A stretch of DNA of 46,083 nucleotides from Rhizaria sp. SCN 62-66. Its lineage: Eukaryota; Rhizaria, unplaced. This document shows positions 32,721 through 44,355 of the stretch, in pieces. Location of the stretch: assembly GCA_001724265.1 (NCBI GenBank), contig MEDY01000242.1:1-46083 (forward strand), read 5' to 3'. A program made the position numbers and the translations under genes. Below the pieces are notes generated by a model that worked only from the letters and a program-made list of their open reading frames with translations, was not told the DNA's origin and ran no database searches. Within the stretch, counting starts at the first letter, position 1; each line of letters begins with the position of its first letter.

Positions 32721-35700
32721 TCGGCGTTGCTGCTGCCGTTCGCAGGCAGCGGGTGGATGCGCGGGCGGCCGCGGGGCCTGCGCAACACACCGTTCTCGTC
32801 GATGTACCCAGGCTGCGGCCGCGGCTTCGGGGGGCGGCCGCGCTTGCGCTTCACAGGGCCATCCACAGCAGGCGCAGCGCTCGAAGAGTCAGCGTCGGCG
32901 TCGGCCATGATCTGAGACGGGAGCGAAGGCTCGATGGCGTCCCCAGCTTCGTCATCATCGTCATCATCGTTGTTGACGCTGCTCTTAGCGTTGGCAACGA
33001 CGATTGCATCAGACGACGAGTTGACAGAGGGGGCAGCAACGGCGGCTTCAGATTCAGCCTTAACGACAGTAGTCTTGGCCTTATTCTCATAGTGGTTGTT
33101 GCCACTGCCTTCGTCCTCATCTTCGTCCTCGTCCTCGTCGTAATCGCCGTTCGCAGCGGCGGCCGCGGCTACAGCCACCGGACACCCGGGCGGGCAGCAT
33201 TCCAGGCATTCGGCAGCAGCGCCAGCGCTAGAAACTTGCGAGCTTTGCCCGGCAATGTTGCCCCAACGCGCGCGACCCGCGGCGGCCCCCGCGGCGGCGG
33301 CCGTGGCCAGGGCGACGGCGGTGGCAACTGCGGGCGGCAGAGGCAGCGGCGCGGCGGCTGGCGGCGCCCATTTCTGCGGCGCCGCCTGCAGCGCGCCGCG
33401 CAGGGCCCTGTTTTCGCTCTGCAGCTGCGCCGCGTGGGCCAGCAGCTGCAGCGCCAGAGACTGCCACGGCGCCTGCGACTGAGTCTGAGTCTGAGTCTGA
33501 GTCTGCGGCTGCAACGGCGACTGCTGCTCCTCAGTCTCAGTTTTGATCTCGGCCTTTGCCGCCTCGAGTTTGACCGGGACCGTGTTTACGCCACCACTGT
33601 TTGCGTTGTTATTGGCGTTGTTGCTGCCGGCGTTGTTGCTCGCGGTGGCGTGGCGGCCCCGCTTCGCAGGCCGCAGCAAGTCAAACTCGGCGATTACGCT
33701 GCCGCCGCTGCTTCTCCGCGTCGCGGCCGCACTCACACTCGCAGCGACGGCGCTGCTGGGATCGGCCTTCGCGCTCTTGAGTGCGCTGGCGCTGGTGGCG
33801 GCGCTGGCGGCGCCGGCGGCACAGCGCTTGCGGCTCCCACTTGCAGTTGCAGCAGCAGCAGCAGCATCAGTAAAATCAACATCAGCAGCAGCAGTGGCTG
33901 AGAGCGAGGGAGGCGGTGACGGCAATGTCACAATGTCGCCCGCCTTCTCAGCACTGATATGCAACCTGCCACTGCTCGTGCCGCTGGTGTCGCCATCGAG
34001 CAGAGCAACTGCGAGCTGCAGCGCGCTGGCGACGGCGCTGTCCGAGTCGGTTGCGACGCAGATGTGCGCACATAGGTCGCAGCAAATGACGCAGTCATCA
34101 CCGTTGGCGGATGCAGTCGCAGAGCTTGCTGTTGCGTGGGTCGCGTTGGTCACACAGGCGGGGTCGGCGCAGTCGGTCTTGCTGCCGCAAATGCTGACGG
34201 CACAGTCTTCGACAGCGCAGTCGTTGGCCGCGCAGTCGTTGGCCGCGCAGGCTGGAACAGCACAGTCAGGGACGGCGCAAACCAAGACGGTACACGCGGG
34301 GTCAGCGCAGGCGTTGGCGGCGCAGTCCTGGACACCGCAGTCAGTGACACCGCAGTCGGCAACAGCGCAGTCAGTGACAGCGCAGTCGGTGACGATGCAG
34401 TTGGCGACGCCGCAATCGCTCATTACAGCGCCGACACTGACGCTAGCCTTACCCCCCAAACTCGCACTCGAGCCGTCGCCACCGCCGCTTGCGCTCGCTT
34501 CGTCACTCGACGTAGCGCTAGCGCTGACGCCGTCGCTGTTAACACTCTTGCTTGCAGTGGCAGCGCCGCTGATGTTCGCAGAGACGGCAGAGGGAGCGCA
34601 GGCAGGATCAGCGCACACGCGCGTCTCGCACACCGTGATCTCGCAGTTGCTGTCATCGCACTGCAGCCAGTCGCACGGCACGATCGAGCACGCGCGAGAG
34701 CCGGCGCTAGAGCTTGCGCTAGAGCCAGAGGCCGCCGTGCTATCGTCGCTGTTTGAAAGACTATGGCTGTGGCTTTGAGCGGAAGCGAGGACCGTGGCCA
34801 GCGGCCGAGTGAAGCGACCGCAGACGGTCACGGTGGGCGCGGCGGCTGACTGGGATGAACGGGACACGATGTAATGAGCGCCCCCGTACACGACGCCAGT
34901 CGCTCTGCCGCTGCCACCGGCATCGCTGCGGTTCACAGCGCCAGACCGGTGACTGTGGACCGAGGCTAGGGAGGCTGCGGCTGCGGTCGCGAGAGGAGCG
35001 GGGAGAGAGCGGGCCCACTCACTGCTGAGGCGAGAGTCACCACTCGCGCGAGCACTTGCGTTCCTGTGAGCATCGACATCGTCGTCGGTGCTCCCGATAG
35101 TGCTGCCATGGGTCTCCTTATGAGAGCGCGTAAACGCGGTGACGATGGAGACGGCGGCAGACAGCGACAAGAACGAAGACGCAGAAGCTGCTTCATCGTT
35201 GTAGTTAGCAGTAGCAGTAGCACTGGCACATACTCTGGCACGGGAGCTACTCGTTGCCTCGCCAGCCTCATCGCTCATGACCTCACTGTCAGCACCAGCG
35301 CCAGTGCCAGTGACCGTGGTACGCACAGGTACCTTGGGAACCGCCGGTGCCACGGGGGCGGTGCGCGAGTGCAGCGACGTCAGGATAACCGCGATCGCAC
35401 GACAAAGCTCAGCCACACTTGGCGAGTCGCCAGAAGACGCAATAGCACTGGCATTGGCGCTGGCATTGGCACTCGATGATGATGACTGCGCATGTGACTC
35501 CGCCTGGGACTGCGCGTTATCGCCGTTGTTGTTAGCGAATAGAAGCGCGAGCAGTGCGTGCGGCGCCGGGGTAGGCTGTGCGCACAGGGCGTCCCCGCAC
35601 TGCGGCCCGCAGTCACTGCTGCAGTCGCTAGTATTCGAGTTGGAGCGAGAGTTCGTGTTTCCGTTGCCGTGTCCGTTACGCAGGGCAGCGGTGGCGCGGG

Positions 35701-36864
35701 ATACGAGCTCCAGCACTACACCGTTGTCGCTTTCACGTTTGGCGTACTGGGCGCTGGCGCTGGCGCTGTTGCAGAGAGCAGAGAGCGCGGCGGAGGCGGG
35801 GAGCGGCGGGGCGAGCGAGTCTACCAAGCTATCGCTCTCGCTGTCAACAGTGACAGCAGAGTTGCTCACGTCAGCGTCGGTGGCAACGGAAACGGCAGCG
35901 CTGTCGTCATGGCCATCACTCATGCTCGCACTTGCATTGGTATTGTTTACCTTGTTGCTGTTGCTGTTGGAGGACATTGTGGCCGACACTTGACACGCGA
36001 GCAACCCGCAGGCGTCGCAGCCCAGCTCGATCCCACTGCACAGCCCACAGTCACCGTTCTGCTCACAGTCACCTTGCTGCTCACAGTCACTCCCTTGCTC
36101 CCCACAGTCGCTGTCGCTGCCTTTGCCCTGGCCCTTGCCCTGACCCTGAGCGAGCGCGAGCGCAAGCGCGGCCGAGACGGCGGCCAGCACCGCGCGCCCG
36201 GGGCGGCCGCTGGCGCGCCAGACTGCAGCGTGCGCATCGCAGACGGGGAAACCAGCGCTGGAGTCCGCCGCGATGCTGGAGCAGGGCTGGCCACAGGGGC
36301 GGCCGCGGTGGGGGCCGGAGGCGCGGGGCCACAGGCAGCAAGGACTGGAACAACGAGTGACATTCGCACTGGCACTTGTATTGGCACTGGCACTAGAGCT
36401 GGAGCCCACGCCTGCACTTGCACTGTCACTTGCATTCTCGCTACCGCTGACACTGCTGGAAACAGCGTTGGTGCCATTGCTCTCGGCAGGGAAGCGAGCC
36501 GCAAGCGCGACGACGGCATCCGCGAGCGCCAACAGTGTCGCAGCCGCGTGTGGGCTCGCAGTCGTCTCACGGGCCTCGGCGTCCGTGTCGCTGTGAGCGC
36601 TGGTGTTGTTCACCGAGGGGCCCGCCACAGAAGCGATTAGAGCCGCGGCGTCAAGCACAAGAGGAGACGCTACAGCGTCGTCGACACTGGGACGGCTGGG
36701 GGCAGTCGTAGCATTTCCGCTGGGGCGACTGTGGGCTTCGAGCCAGCGCGCCAGAGAACTGGGCGCGGCAGAGCAACAGACCAGTCTCCGCGGCCCCCGC
36801 ACTTGACTCGCACTCAAACCCGCGCTCGCACTCGCGCTAGAACCAGCGCAAGGGTTTCCACTGT

Positions 36865-36925
<61 letters not shown>

Positions 36926-38449
36926 CCACTGCGATGCTGGTTGGAACAGCCCCGTGAGGGCCCCGGCTCTGGCGCCGAGTGACGCCCCCACCAGGTCGCC
37001 GGCCGAAGCGTAGCCCGCGAGCGCGGCCAGCTGGGCGAGCGCGGCAAGGTCGGCCTCCGAGATCTCGGATATGGCGGCGCCAGAGCCAGTCCCGGTGTCA
37101 GCGTCAGTGCCGGGGCCAGGGCCAGAGTGCCCTGCATGTGCGTTAGCGTGTTCGCCGCTTGTGCCAGTGTCAGTGCCAGTGTCAGGGTCAGTGTCGAGAT
37201 GAGAAAGTGTTGATGTATGCGCTGGTGTGTCTGCCGCCGCGACGAGGCCCATGCTGCGCGCGACCTCGAGCAGCTCGCGCTTCTTCACATCGAGCGCGGC
37301 CAGGCGCGCGCCCAGCGCTGCTGCGGCCGCCGCAGGGGAGAGAACTAGTGTAAAGGAGTCGTAGGGTGAGTCTTCGCAACTGCTGACGCTCTGCGCATCG
37401 CCGTCGTCGTCATCATTGTCGTCATTGCAGTTGGCGTTGCCGCTGCAGGCACCGTTGTCATCGCAGTTGTCGGTCATCATGGTCTTGTCGGTCTTGGTGT
37501 TGTCATCGGTCCGCCCGTTCGCCTAATTCACTGTGATGTCGTCATTGCCGCCGTTGCTACTGTCATTGCCGTTGTCGTTGGCGTTGGCGTTGCCGGTGGA
37601 ATTGCTCGTATTGCCACTCTCACTGCTCCGCGCCTACCGCGCGCCAGTGTCCGCAGCAGCATCAGCGCCAGCGCCAGTACCAGCGCCAGCTCCAGCGCCA
37701 GCGCCAGTGTCAGCGCCAGCGCCCGCGCCAGCGCCAGCAGCGCCCGCAGTGTGGCTGTAGCCGACAGAGCCGGTGAACGACCCAATGGCGGCGGCAGCGG
37801 CAGCCGCGGCAGCAGCGGCGGCAGCGGCAGCGGTGGCAGCAGAGTTGGCGTCAGAGGTGGTAGAGATGGTCGTGGTGCTGCTAACACTCTACAGCGCCTG
37901 CGCCTGCGGCTGCTCCTGGCCTGAAGTCGGCGTCTGCGTCTGCGTCTGAGACTGGGGCTGAGGCTGAGTGGACGGCTGCTGCTGTTGCTGCTGCTTGGCC
38001 GCCATCAGAATCGCCTGCGTCTGCGCCTCCGCTTGGGCGAGCGCCTGCACCTGCTGCTGCTGCAGCTTCTGCTGGTAGTCATACTGGCGCATCTGCGGTA
38101 GCGCTGGCACTAGCGCGCTCACGCCCGCGCTCCCGCCGGTCACGCCGCTCGGCGCAGCGCCACTGAGGCTGCCGACAGCGCTGCTGTGGCCGCCGCTGGC
38201 GCCGGGGCCGAAGCTGCTGCCGCTCAGTAGAGCGCCGTTGGTACCGACGACTCTGCCCGGGCCCAAGCCGGTACCCACGCCCGCTCCGGCACCCGAGACC
38301 CCGACGCCCGCGCCAGAGCCGGTGACCGTGGAGGCCGAGGACAGCGACATGGTGAGCGCGGGCGACGCCGTCGGCAGCGAGGGGTAGGGGTATGCGGCGC
38401 CGTAGGTTCCAGTCGCATGCGTCTGCGGACCGGTGGCTGAGGCGCCCGA

Positions 38450-38481
<32 letters not shown>

Positions 38482-41104
38482 CGCCATAGGTAGCGGCGGC
38501 GGCAGCGGCGGCGGCGGCGGCGGCGACGGCGGACGCGGTCGAGGTGTTGGCAGCGGAGCCGTAGCCAGAGCCGGCGCCGTAGCTTCCGCCGCCGTAGCCT
38601 CCGCTGCCGTAGCCGCCGCCATTGGCGCCGCCATAGTCCGACATCTCGGTGCCCGCGGCCGCGCTGCCGCCGCTCGAGGAGGAGTGCATGAGCGCGGGCG
38701 CGGCGCCCGAGTGCGAGGTGTGGCTGACAGGCCCGCCGGTCATGGAGCTGTAGCGGCCGGCCAGGTCCGCCTTGTCCATGATGCCGCGGTTGATCATCGA
38801 CTCCATCTCAGCCGTGAGCGGGATCGTGAAGAGCCCGCAGTGTACCTTGGTGCGGTCGATCGTCGGCAGGTGGCGCTTGTTGTAGATGCGCGACGTCGCC
38901 GTGCACGTGCTCCAGCGGCCGCTGTTGTTATTGCACATGAAGAGCGTGCCCTCCTGGATCGCCTTGGCGCCCGACAACAGCTCCGTGGCCGTCGACGAGC
39001 CCTCCTTGAGCCAGTGCTGGTAATGGCGCCGGCATACGGGCGAGTTGCGGTGGCGCGGCGCATCGCGGCACAGCTCTCCGGGCCGGTCGCGGCGGCAGAT
39101 CCACAGACAAGTGAGGTCGTCGTCGATGAGCACCGTCGTGTAGCCCGTCGCGATGGCGTGCGCGACGGCCGGGGAGACGTAGTGGCCCGACTGTGAGGTC
39201 AGCGGCAGCGTCAGCGCGGTGCTCATGCCCGAGTGGCCGCCGCCGTGCCCGCCCATGCCCATGCCCATCCCCACGGCACCGCCCATGCCCATCCCCATAC
39301 TCATGGCGCTGTTGTACTGGCTCTGATGGTGACTCTGCGCGGCCGCGGCGCCGGAGGTGTTGGAGGCCATGGCGAGCTGGTGGTGCAGCGGCACTCTGGC
39401 GCTGCCGACCTGGGACCCGGGGTGACCGTGGGCCCCGGGGTGGCCGTGGGCAAGGGCCGCGGTGAGGGAGCCGACGCCGCCCACGGCACCCATGCCCACG
39501 TGTCCCCCCATGCTGGGGGCGCCTATGCGGTTCGCGAGCCCGCCCGGCGCACCAGGGTGACCGTGGGCCTGACCGTGGGCCTGGACGTGGAGGCCGCTGC
39601 CGCCGGCGGCGCGCGGCAGGGCCGCCTGTTTGGCCGAAGCGCGGGCACCAACCGCTGCGTTGACGGCGTTGGCCGAGGCGATGAGGTACTGCGTGTTCTG
39701 ATACGCGATCGCGGCGGGGCTCTTGCTGTCGGCGCCGCCGAGCCCGCCGGCGGCGCTGACGTTCATGGTCATGCTGTTGGTGCTGGGGTTGTAGCTCATC
39801 GACGCCGCGCCAGGAGCCGCCCCCGCCGCTGCCGCCGCCGCAGCAGCATCGGCGTTGGCATTGAGACCAGCGGGATTCGAGTTCTTGCTGATGGTTGCAT
39901 TCACCAACGCAGCAAAGGCATTCTTGTAGTCCGCGTCAGCGCCAGCGCCAGCGCCAGGTGTCAGCTGCTGCTGCTGGCCCTGGGGGAATTGCATCGCCAT
40001 AGCCTGCTGCAGCAGCATCTGCTGCGCAAGAATCACTTGCGCCTGCTGCTGCTGCTGTTGTTGCTGCTGCTGCTGCGCCATCGCGATCATGTTGGCCAGC
40101 GCTGGGTTGCCCGCGGCGGCCACGGCGGCGGCGGCGGCGGCCCAGCTCGAGCCCGCGGTCCCAGTCGCCGCGCCGGTGCCGGCAAGCGCGTTGGAGAGCG
40201 CGGAGGCGTTGGCGACGTCGGCGGGGGTGGCGGCGGCGCCGGCGAGCGCACTGGCCAGGGCCTGGTTCGGCTGCGGCTGCTGCTGCTGTGGCGTGGGACC
40301 GGGACCTGCAGCGGCGGCGGCCGAGGAGATGCTAGCGCCGCCGGTGGCGCCCGCGGCGGAGGCGCGCTGCAGCAGCAGCTGGAGCTGCGCGACGGCGGCC
40401 GCCGCAGCCTCGGCGGCGGTCATCGGCGCGGCGTCAGTGGCACGGGGCGCGGTCGCATTGAACGCAGTCAGCTGCTGCGGCTGCTGGGGCGGGGCCTGGG
40501 TCTTGACAACCGGGGTCGCTTCAGCGGCGGCAGCGGCCGTAGCGACGGCGGGCTTTGCGGCAGCAATGCCGGAGGTTTGTGCGAGGATTGATGCGACCAG
40601 CGACACCGACTGTTGCAGCGATGACGCCGCCGCGGCCGCTAACATGGGCGCTGCCGCAGGCGCCGCAGCGGGCGCCGCGGCAGAGGTGCCGGGGCCGGCG
40701 GCGGCGGCGGAGGCGGCGCCGAGAAGCAGCGACGAGAGGGCGGCCTGACGGGCCGAGGCCGAGGCGCCAGCGGGGGCAACTGTGACAGCGGGAGCTGCGA
40801 CAGCGGGGGCTGCAGCAAGAACATTAACAAGAGTCGGTGCAGCGGGGGCAGCAACGGGGGCAGGCGAGGCAGCGACGGCGGGGTCAGACTGAGCGACAGG
40901 GGCATTGTATACAGGCGCAGCGGCAGCCGCAAATTCAGGAGCTGCGGCAGCAGCCGCAGGGGCAGCAGCAACATGGGCAGTGTATCCAGGCGCAGCAGCA
41001 GCATCAGGGGCAGCGTCGGGTGCAGCGGGGTCGGCCGCGGCTGCGACAGGGGCAGCAAGAGCAGTCATATCATGGCCGGGGGCGGCCTCTGTGGCGGAAT
41101 TCAT
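31655..41104 (-). CDS. Giant zinc-finger, AT-hook and histidine-rich protein read through three in-frame UAG codons
   Basis: ATG 41104, with an in-frame TAA two codons upstream, to TAA at 31655 gives 9,450 nt and 3,149 residues in one frame. It is interrupted only by TAG at codons 1072, 1157 and 1194 (37889-37891, 37634-37636, 37523-37525). A Cys/His cluster at about residues 666-694 (C-x3-C-x8-C-x11-C-x2-H, including RRDRPGELCRDAP and SPVCRRH) resembles the C3Hc3H type found in chromatin-complex subunits. A second Cys/His-rich cluster lies near 1590-1630 (SGPHRGRPCGQPCSS then FPVCDAHAAVW). Then come Cys repeats with a five-residue pitch (about 2140-2320), acidic runs, and two AT-hook cores, KRKRGRPPK and RRPRGRPRIH, near 2750-2785. 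A ~350-residue His-rich tail ends GHGHDHIGHGH. AT-hooks and zinc clusters suggest a nuclear DNA- or chromatin-associated role, which is inference. No named homologue is recognised. Confidence 0.65.
34147..34428 (-). repeat. Cysteine pentapeptide repeat, 18 Cys at five-residue pitch
   Basis: Inside the zinc-finger gene 18 cysteines occur one every five residues, with one six-residue step near the end. Units are mostly of the type Cys-Ala/Gly-Val-x-Asp, such as CAVTD, CAVAD, CGVTD and CAVED. The DNA repeats at 15 nt. A shorter run of six Cys with the same pitch lies at about 34597-34688. Confidence 0.85.
36866..36924 (-). repeat. Hexanucleotide microsatellite coding (Ser-Ala)n
   Basis: About ten near-perfect copies of gacgcc on the plus strand read on the minus strand as alternating TCG and GCG codons, giving an Ala-Ser run within the zinc-finger gene. 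Each copy adds two residues, so length change keeps the frame. Confidence 0.85.
40043..40077 (-). repeat. CAG/CTG tract coding polyglutamine in the zinc-finger gene
   Basis: A CTG run with few interruptions encodes polyglutamine near residue 350. Similar Ser- or Gln-coding CTG runs lie at about 38452-38481 and 37979-38000 in the same gene. Confidence 0.75.
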
Positions 41105-42300
41105 GATTTAGAGGCGAGGGGAGCGCGGGCGGAGGCGGACGCGGGGACGGCAGAGCAGCCGCGGTGGGCTGGGAAGCGTGGGACAGACCGGCGCGGCAGC
41201 GGGGGGGAAAGTGCTGCGGAACCGGGGGACGGTTTATCGAGGCGCTAACGGGGCAAGGAGAGGGACGAAAAGGATGAGAAGTGAGTCGTGATGTGAGTAC
41301 GCGTGTTAGAAAAAAATTTAGCAGCGCTGGGGCAGTGTACATGAGACGCAGAACTCGCGTCGAGGAGGTTTGCCGCTCGCTGTTTGGGGCGCAACTTGAT
41401 TCGCTCACAATGATGCATACATGACTCATGCATGCATACAAAGCAGCACCAGCACGAGAGTGAGGCAACAAATTTGAGAATGTCCAAAACATTTACAAAC
41501 GGCGGAACGTAGACATGGAACCGTGCCCGATTAGTCCGAGGTCCACGGTTCCCTTGGTCAGGTGGCTCGTCCTCGGTGATCGACCCGTTGGCCATTGTCT
41601 TTAACTACTGAAGTAGCATCATAGTTATACCGAAGAAATAACGCGACATTAGAAGTAAAAGCACAGAGGCCGGAAATATGTGGATACACAGTACATTTTC
41701 AAATCCGAGGCCGGACATTTGACTCTTACCGCACTTTTTCAAACTTCGCGAGAGAAGTTCGCGGCTGGGCTTAGGTCTCGCGAGGGCGCTCCTACTCGCC
41801 AACCCGCGGTTCGCGAAAACCATGGGTCGCTCACGGTCATCTCCGAGATGAGCGAGAGATCGCGGGGAGTCGAGTGATATGAGTCAGGAATGAACGTTTT
41901 GTGCACTGCGCCTTTAATGAAACGGAGTGCTTTTATTATGTCTAGTTAGAAAAATGACTTCTTGTTGTTGGGGCTTAATTATGTAGCAACTGACGTTGAA
42001 ATGAGCTCGCAATGAGTACTTTTCGATGCGCTACTACGCACCGTGCCGCGTCACCCAACGTCACTCGCTCTTTCTGTCTCTGCACTCTCCGTTTGCCTTT
42101 ATGACATTGCAGCAATATCCACTGAGCCCATTCGTTTTCAAACTTGGCTGGTGTTTGCACTGCTTCCACATACCTGTCACTCTTGTGTTTTATTGCCCCT
42201 TAACTTTGTCTCACCCCCGTCAATCGTTGCACATCCCGACTCGCTCCTATCGTTCTCCGTCTACGATTACTGCTCTCTCTTACTTAGCGTAGGAACCACC
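41105..42300. promoter_or_regulatory. Divergent intergenic region between the zinc-finger gene and BCKDHB
   Basis: About 1.2 kb between divergent start codons. The right end before BCKDHB is strongly pyrimidine-rich and looks like a 5' leader. Two minus-strand open frames (41823-41605 and 41595-41245) sit in a GC-richer island but match no known protein, and the donor that would end the first is not of the GTACG type used elsewhere here. They are not called as genes. Confidence 0.45.
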
Positions 42301-43602
42301 ATGATGAGTCTTCGCAAGGCTATCGCTGGCGCTGCCCGCGTTGCGTCCAAGGCAGGCGTCACCGCCGTTCCTGTTCCCGCCCGCGCCCTGTCGTCGAGCA
42401 CCGCCGGCCTCACCACGGCCGAGATCATCGCCGACCTCCCCAAGGAGGTACGTTCAAGCCCACGCAAGCGTCACTACTTTGCAATGACATATTATTAGGC
42501 TACCGCACGCAATATATTCACTATTTCACTTATTTTATCTCCCTATGCCGCTCATTCTCCTCCTCTCCGTAATCTTGGCCTTCGCTCTATATGTCCGCTT
42601 GTTTGCTTGCTTTCTCACTCCCGATAACAGAAGATGAACCTCGTGACCGCGATCAACAGCGCCATCGACGTCGCGATGAAGACGGACCCCACTGCCTGCA
42701 TCTTTGGCGAGGACGTCGCGTTCGGCGGCGTTTTCCGCGCCTCGGTCGACCTCCGCGAGAAGCACGGCAAGGACCGCGTGTTCAATACCCCGCTGTGCGA
42801 GCAGGGCATCATGGGCTTCGCCGTCGGGCTCGCCGCCGAGGGCGCCACGGCCATCGCCGAGATCCAGTTCGCGGATTACATTTTCCCCGCGTTCGACCAG
42901 ATCGTCAACGAGGCTGCCAAGTTCCGCTACCGCAGCGGCAACCAGTGGAACGTGGGTCGCCTCACCATCCGCACGCCCTACGGCGCCGTCGGCCACGGCG
43001 GGCACTACCACTCGCAGTCGCCCGAGGCCTACTTCACGCACACGCCCGGACTCAAGGTCGTGGTGCCCCGCGACCCCGTTCAGGCTAAGGGCCTGCTGCT
43101 GGCGTCGATCCGCGACCCGAACCCCGTGGTGTTCCTGGAGCCCAAGGTGATTTACCGCGCGGCGTCGGCCGAGGTGCCCGTCGGCGACTACATGCTGCCG
43201 CTGTCGCAGGCCGAGGTGATGCAGGAGGGCACCGACATCACGCTCGTCGGCTGGGGCACCGAGCTGCGCGTGATCCAAAAGGCCGCCGACAAGGCCAAGG
43301 CGGAGCACGGCATCAGCTGCGAGATCATTGATCTGCGTACGCTGCTGCCCTGGGACTATAAGACCGTCTGCGACTCGGTCCTCAAGACCGGCCGCATGGT
43401 CGTCGCCCACGAGGCCCCCGTCACGTCCGGTTTTGGCGCCGAGATCCTCGCCACCGTGCAGCAGAAGTGCTTCTACTCGCTCGAGGCGCCGCTGCGCCGC
43501 GTCTGCGGCTACGATGTCCCGTTCCCGCTCGCGTTCGAGCCCGTGTACATGCCCGACTACCTCCGCGTTTACGACGCCATCATTGAGACCGTCAAGCCGT
43601 AA
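42301..43602 (+). CDS. BCKDHB: Branched-chain 2-oxoacid dehydrogenase E1 beta subunit, mitochondrial, two exons
   Basis: Beta subunit of the thiamine-diphosphate-dependent E1 that decarboxylates the 2-oxoacids of Val, Leu and Ile in the mitochondrial matrix, working with E1 alpha and E2. Exons 42301-42447 and 42631-43602 join in phase 0 (donor gtacgt, acceptor cag) to give 372 residues and TAA. The N-terminus [19 protein letters not shown] is Arg/Ala/Ser-rich with no acidic residues, as in mitochondrial presequences. The mature protein shows [17 protein letters not shown] (cofactor-side Glu-Asp), [20 protein letters not shown], the KVVVPRDP block, [31 protein letters not shown] and [12 protein letters not shown]. 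These favour the branched-chain over the pyruvate enzyme. Length is close to the usual ~390 including presequence. No low-complexity insert, unlike most neighbours. Confidence 0.95.
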
Positions 43603-44355
43603 GTAGGCTAACCTGCAACAGCAACTGCTGCAATAACAAACAGCAGGCTTGACAATGAGGACAACAAATTATGACGACAACAAGTGACATTGTTGTTTTT
43701 ATTTTGTTGTTTTTCTTGTCTGCTCGATGAGATCATAGCTTATTATCTTGACAAATTGGGTATTTATATCAGTATTTTTTGCGAGTTGCAATCAGGCTGT
43801 TTTTAAGAACAAACAGTTCACGTGTTGTTGCTTTTGAGTCAGTCCTGTTTTGCAATGATACCTTTTTGTCGCTTTGTGTTCTTAGTAATGTATCTATTCT
43901 TTTTCTTTTTAGTTTTTAGTTTTCCGACGACAGCAGCAAGCAAACAAGCTGACGCCCACAAACATGAACAGTGCAATTTTATCTGATCATGCATTGGTAC
44001 TTGTTTGTTTGATTGAATGTTTAACTTATGAGCTGCGTGGCCCCCGTTGCTTTATATATACCCCCGCACCCGCAACGCGCACCGCTTTCTACAAACTCGC
44101 TTTGTCTTTGCTTCTGTCTCTCTCGTTCAGTCGTGCTGTTTGCATAGTGACTGACTGGGAAAGAGTCACATGGCGAAGTGAGACTTATAAACTCAGGGTT
44201 GTGGTTTCAACCTAGAATACATCAAAAACAAATTTATTAAACATTATTCGTATCAAGCGAAGTGTATTTCGACTAAGTAAGGATCATTCATTGAAGTAGC
44301 TATTATTACTAGGTAGATAAGGTGAGAACGTTTTGTCTTGCGTTCTGGAAGCGTT
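43603..44355. other. Convergent region between BCKDHB and ATG10, with a TATA-like box
   Basis: AT-rich and without recognisable genes. A strong TATA-like stretch, tttatatata at 44051-44060, is followed by a C-rich then pyrimidine-rich leader-like sequence. That arrangement would suit a plus-strand promoter, but the frame at 43964-44215 resembles no protein and no RNA gene was recognised downstream. Confidence 0.4.

Noticed and set aside
1444-41104. Explaining the in-frame TAGs as pseudogenes or sequencing errors
   Set aside because: Only TAG appears; no in-frame TAA, TGA or frameshift is seen in these thousands of codons. Decay or errors would produce all kinds of lesions.
41245-41595. Minus-strand open frame starting MANGSITEDEPPDQG
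   Set aside because: The second half has AT-rich, Cys/His/Ser-scattered sequence typical of non-coding DNA. It cannot be an upstream part of the zinc-finger gene in frame, because an in-frame TAA lies just before ATG 41104.
41558-41823. Possible two-exon small protein on the minus strand (MVFANRGLASRSALARP...), donor gtaaga, about 47 residues
   Set aside because: It matches no known family, and its donor is GTAAGA rather than the GTACG form of every confident intron here. Kept only as a weak possibility.
43964-44215. Plus-strand open frame of 83 codons beginning MNSAILSDHALVLVCL
   Set aside because: Its start lies upstream of the TATA-like box, its codon use is AT-rich and no similarity is recognised.
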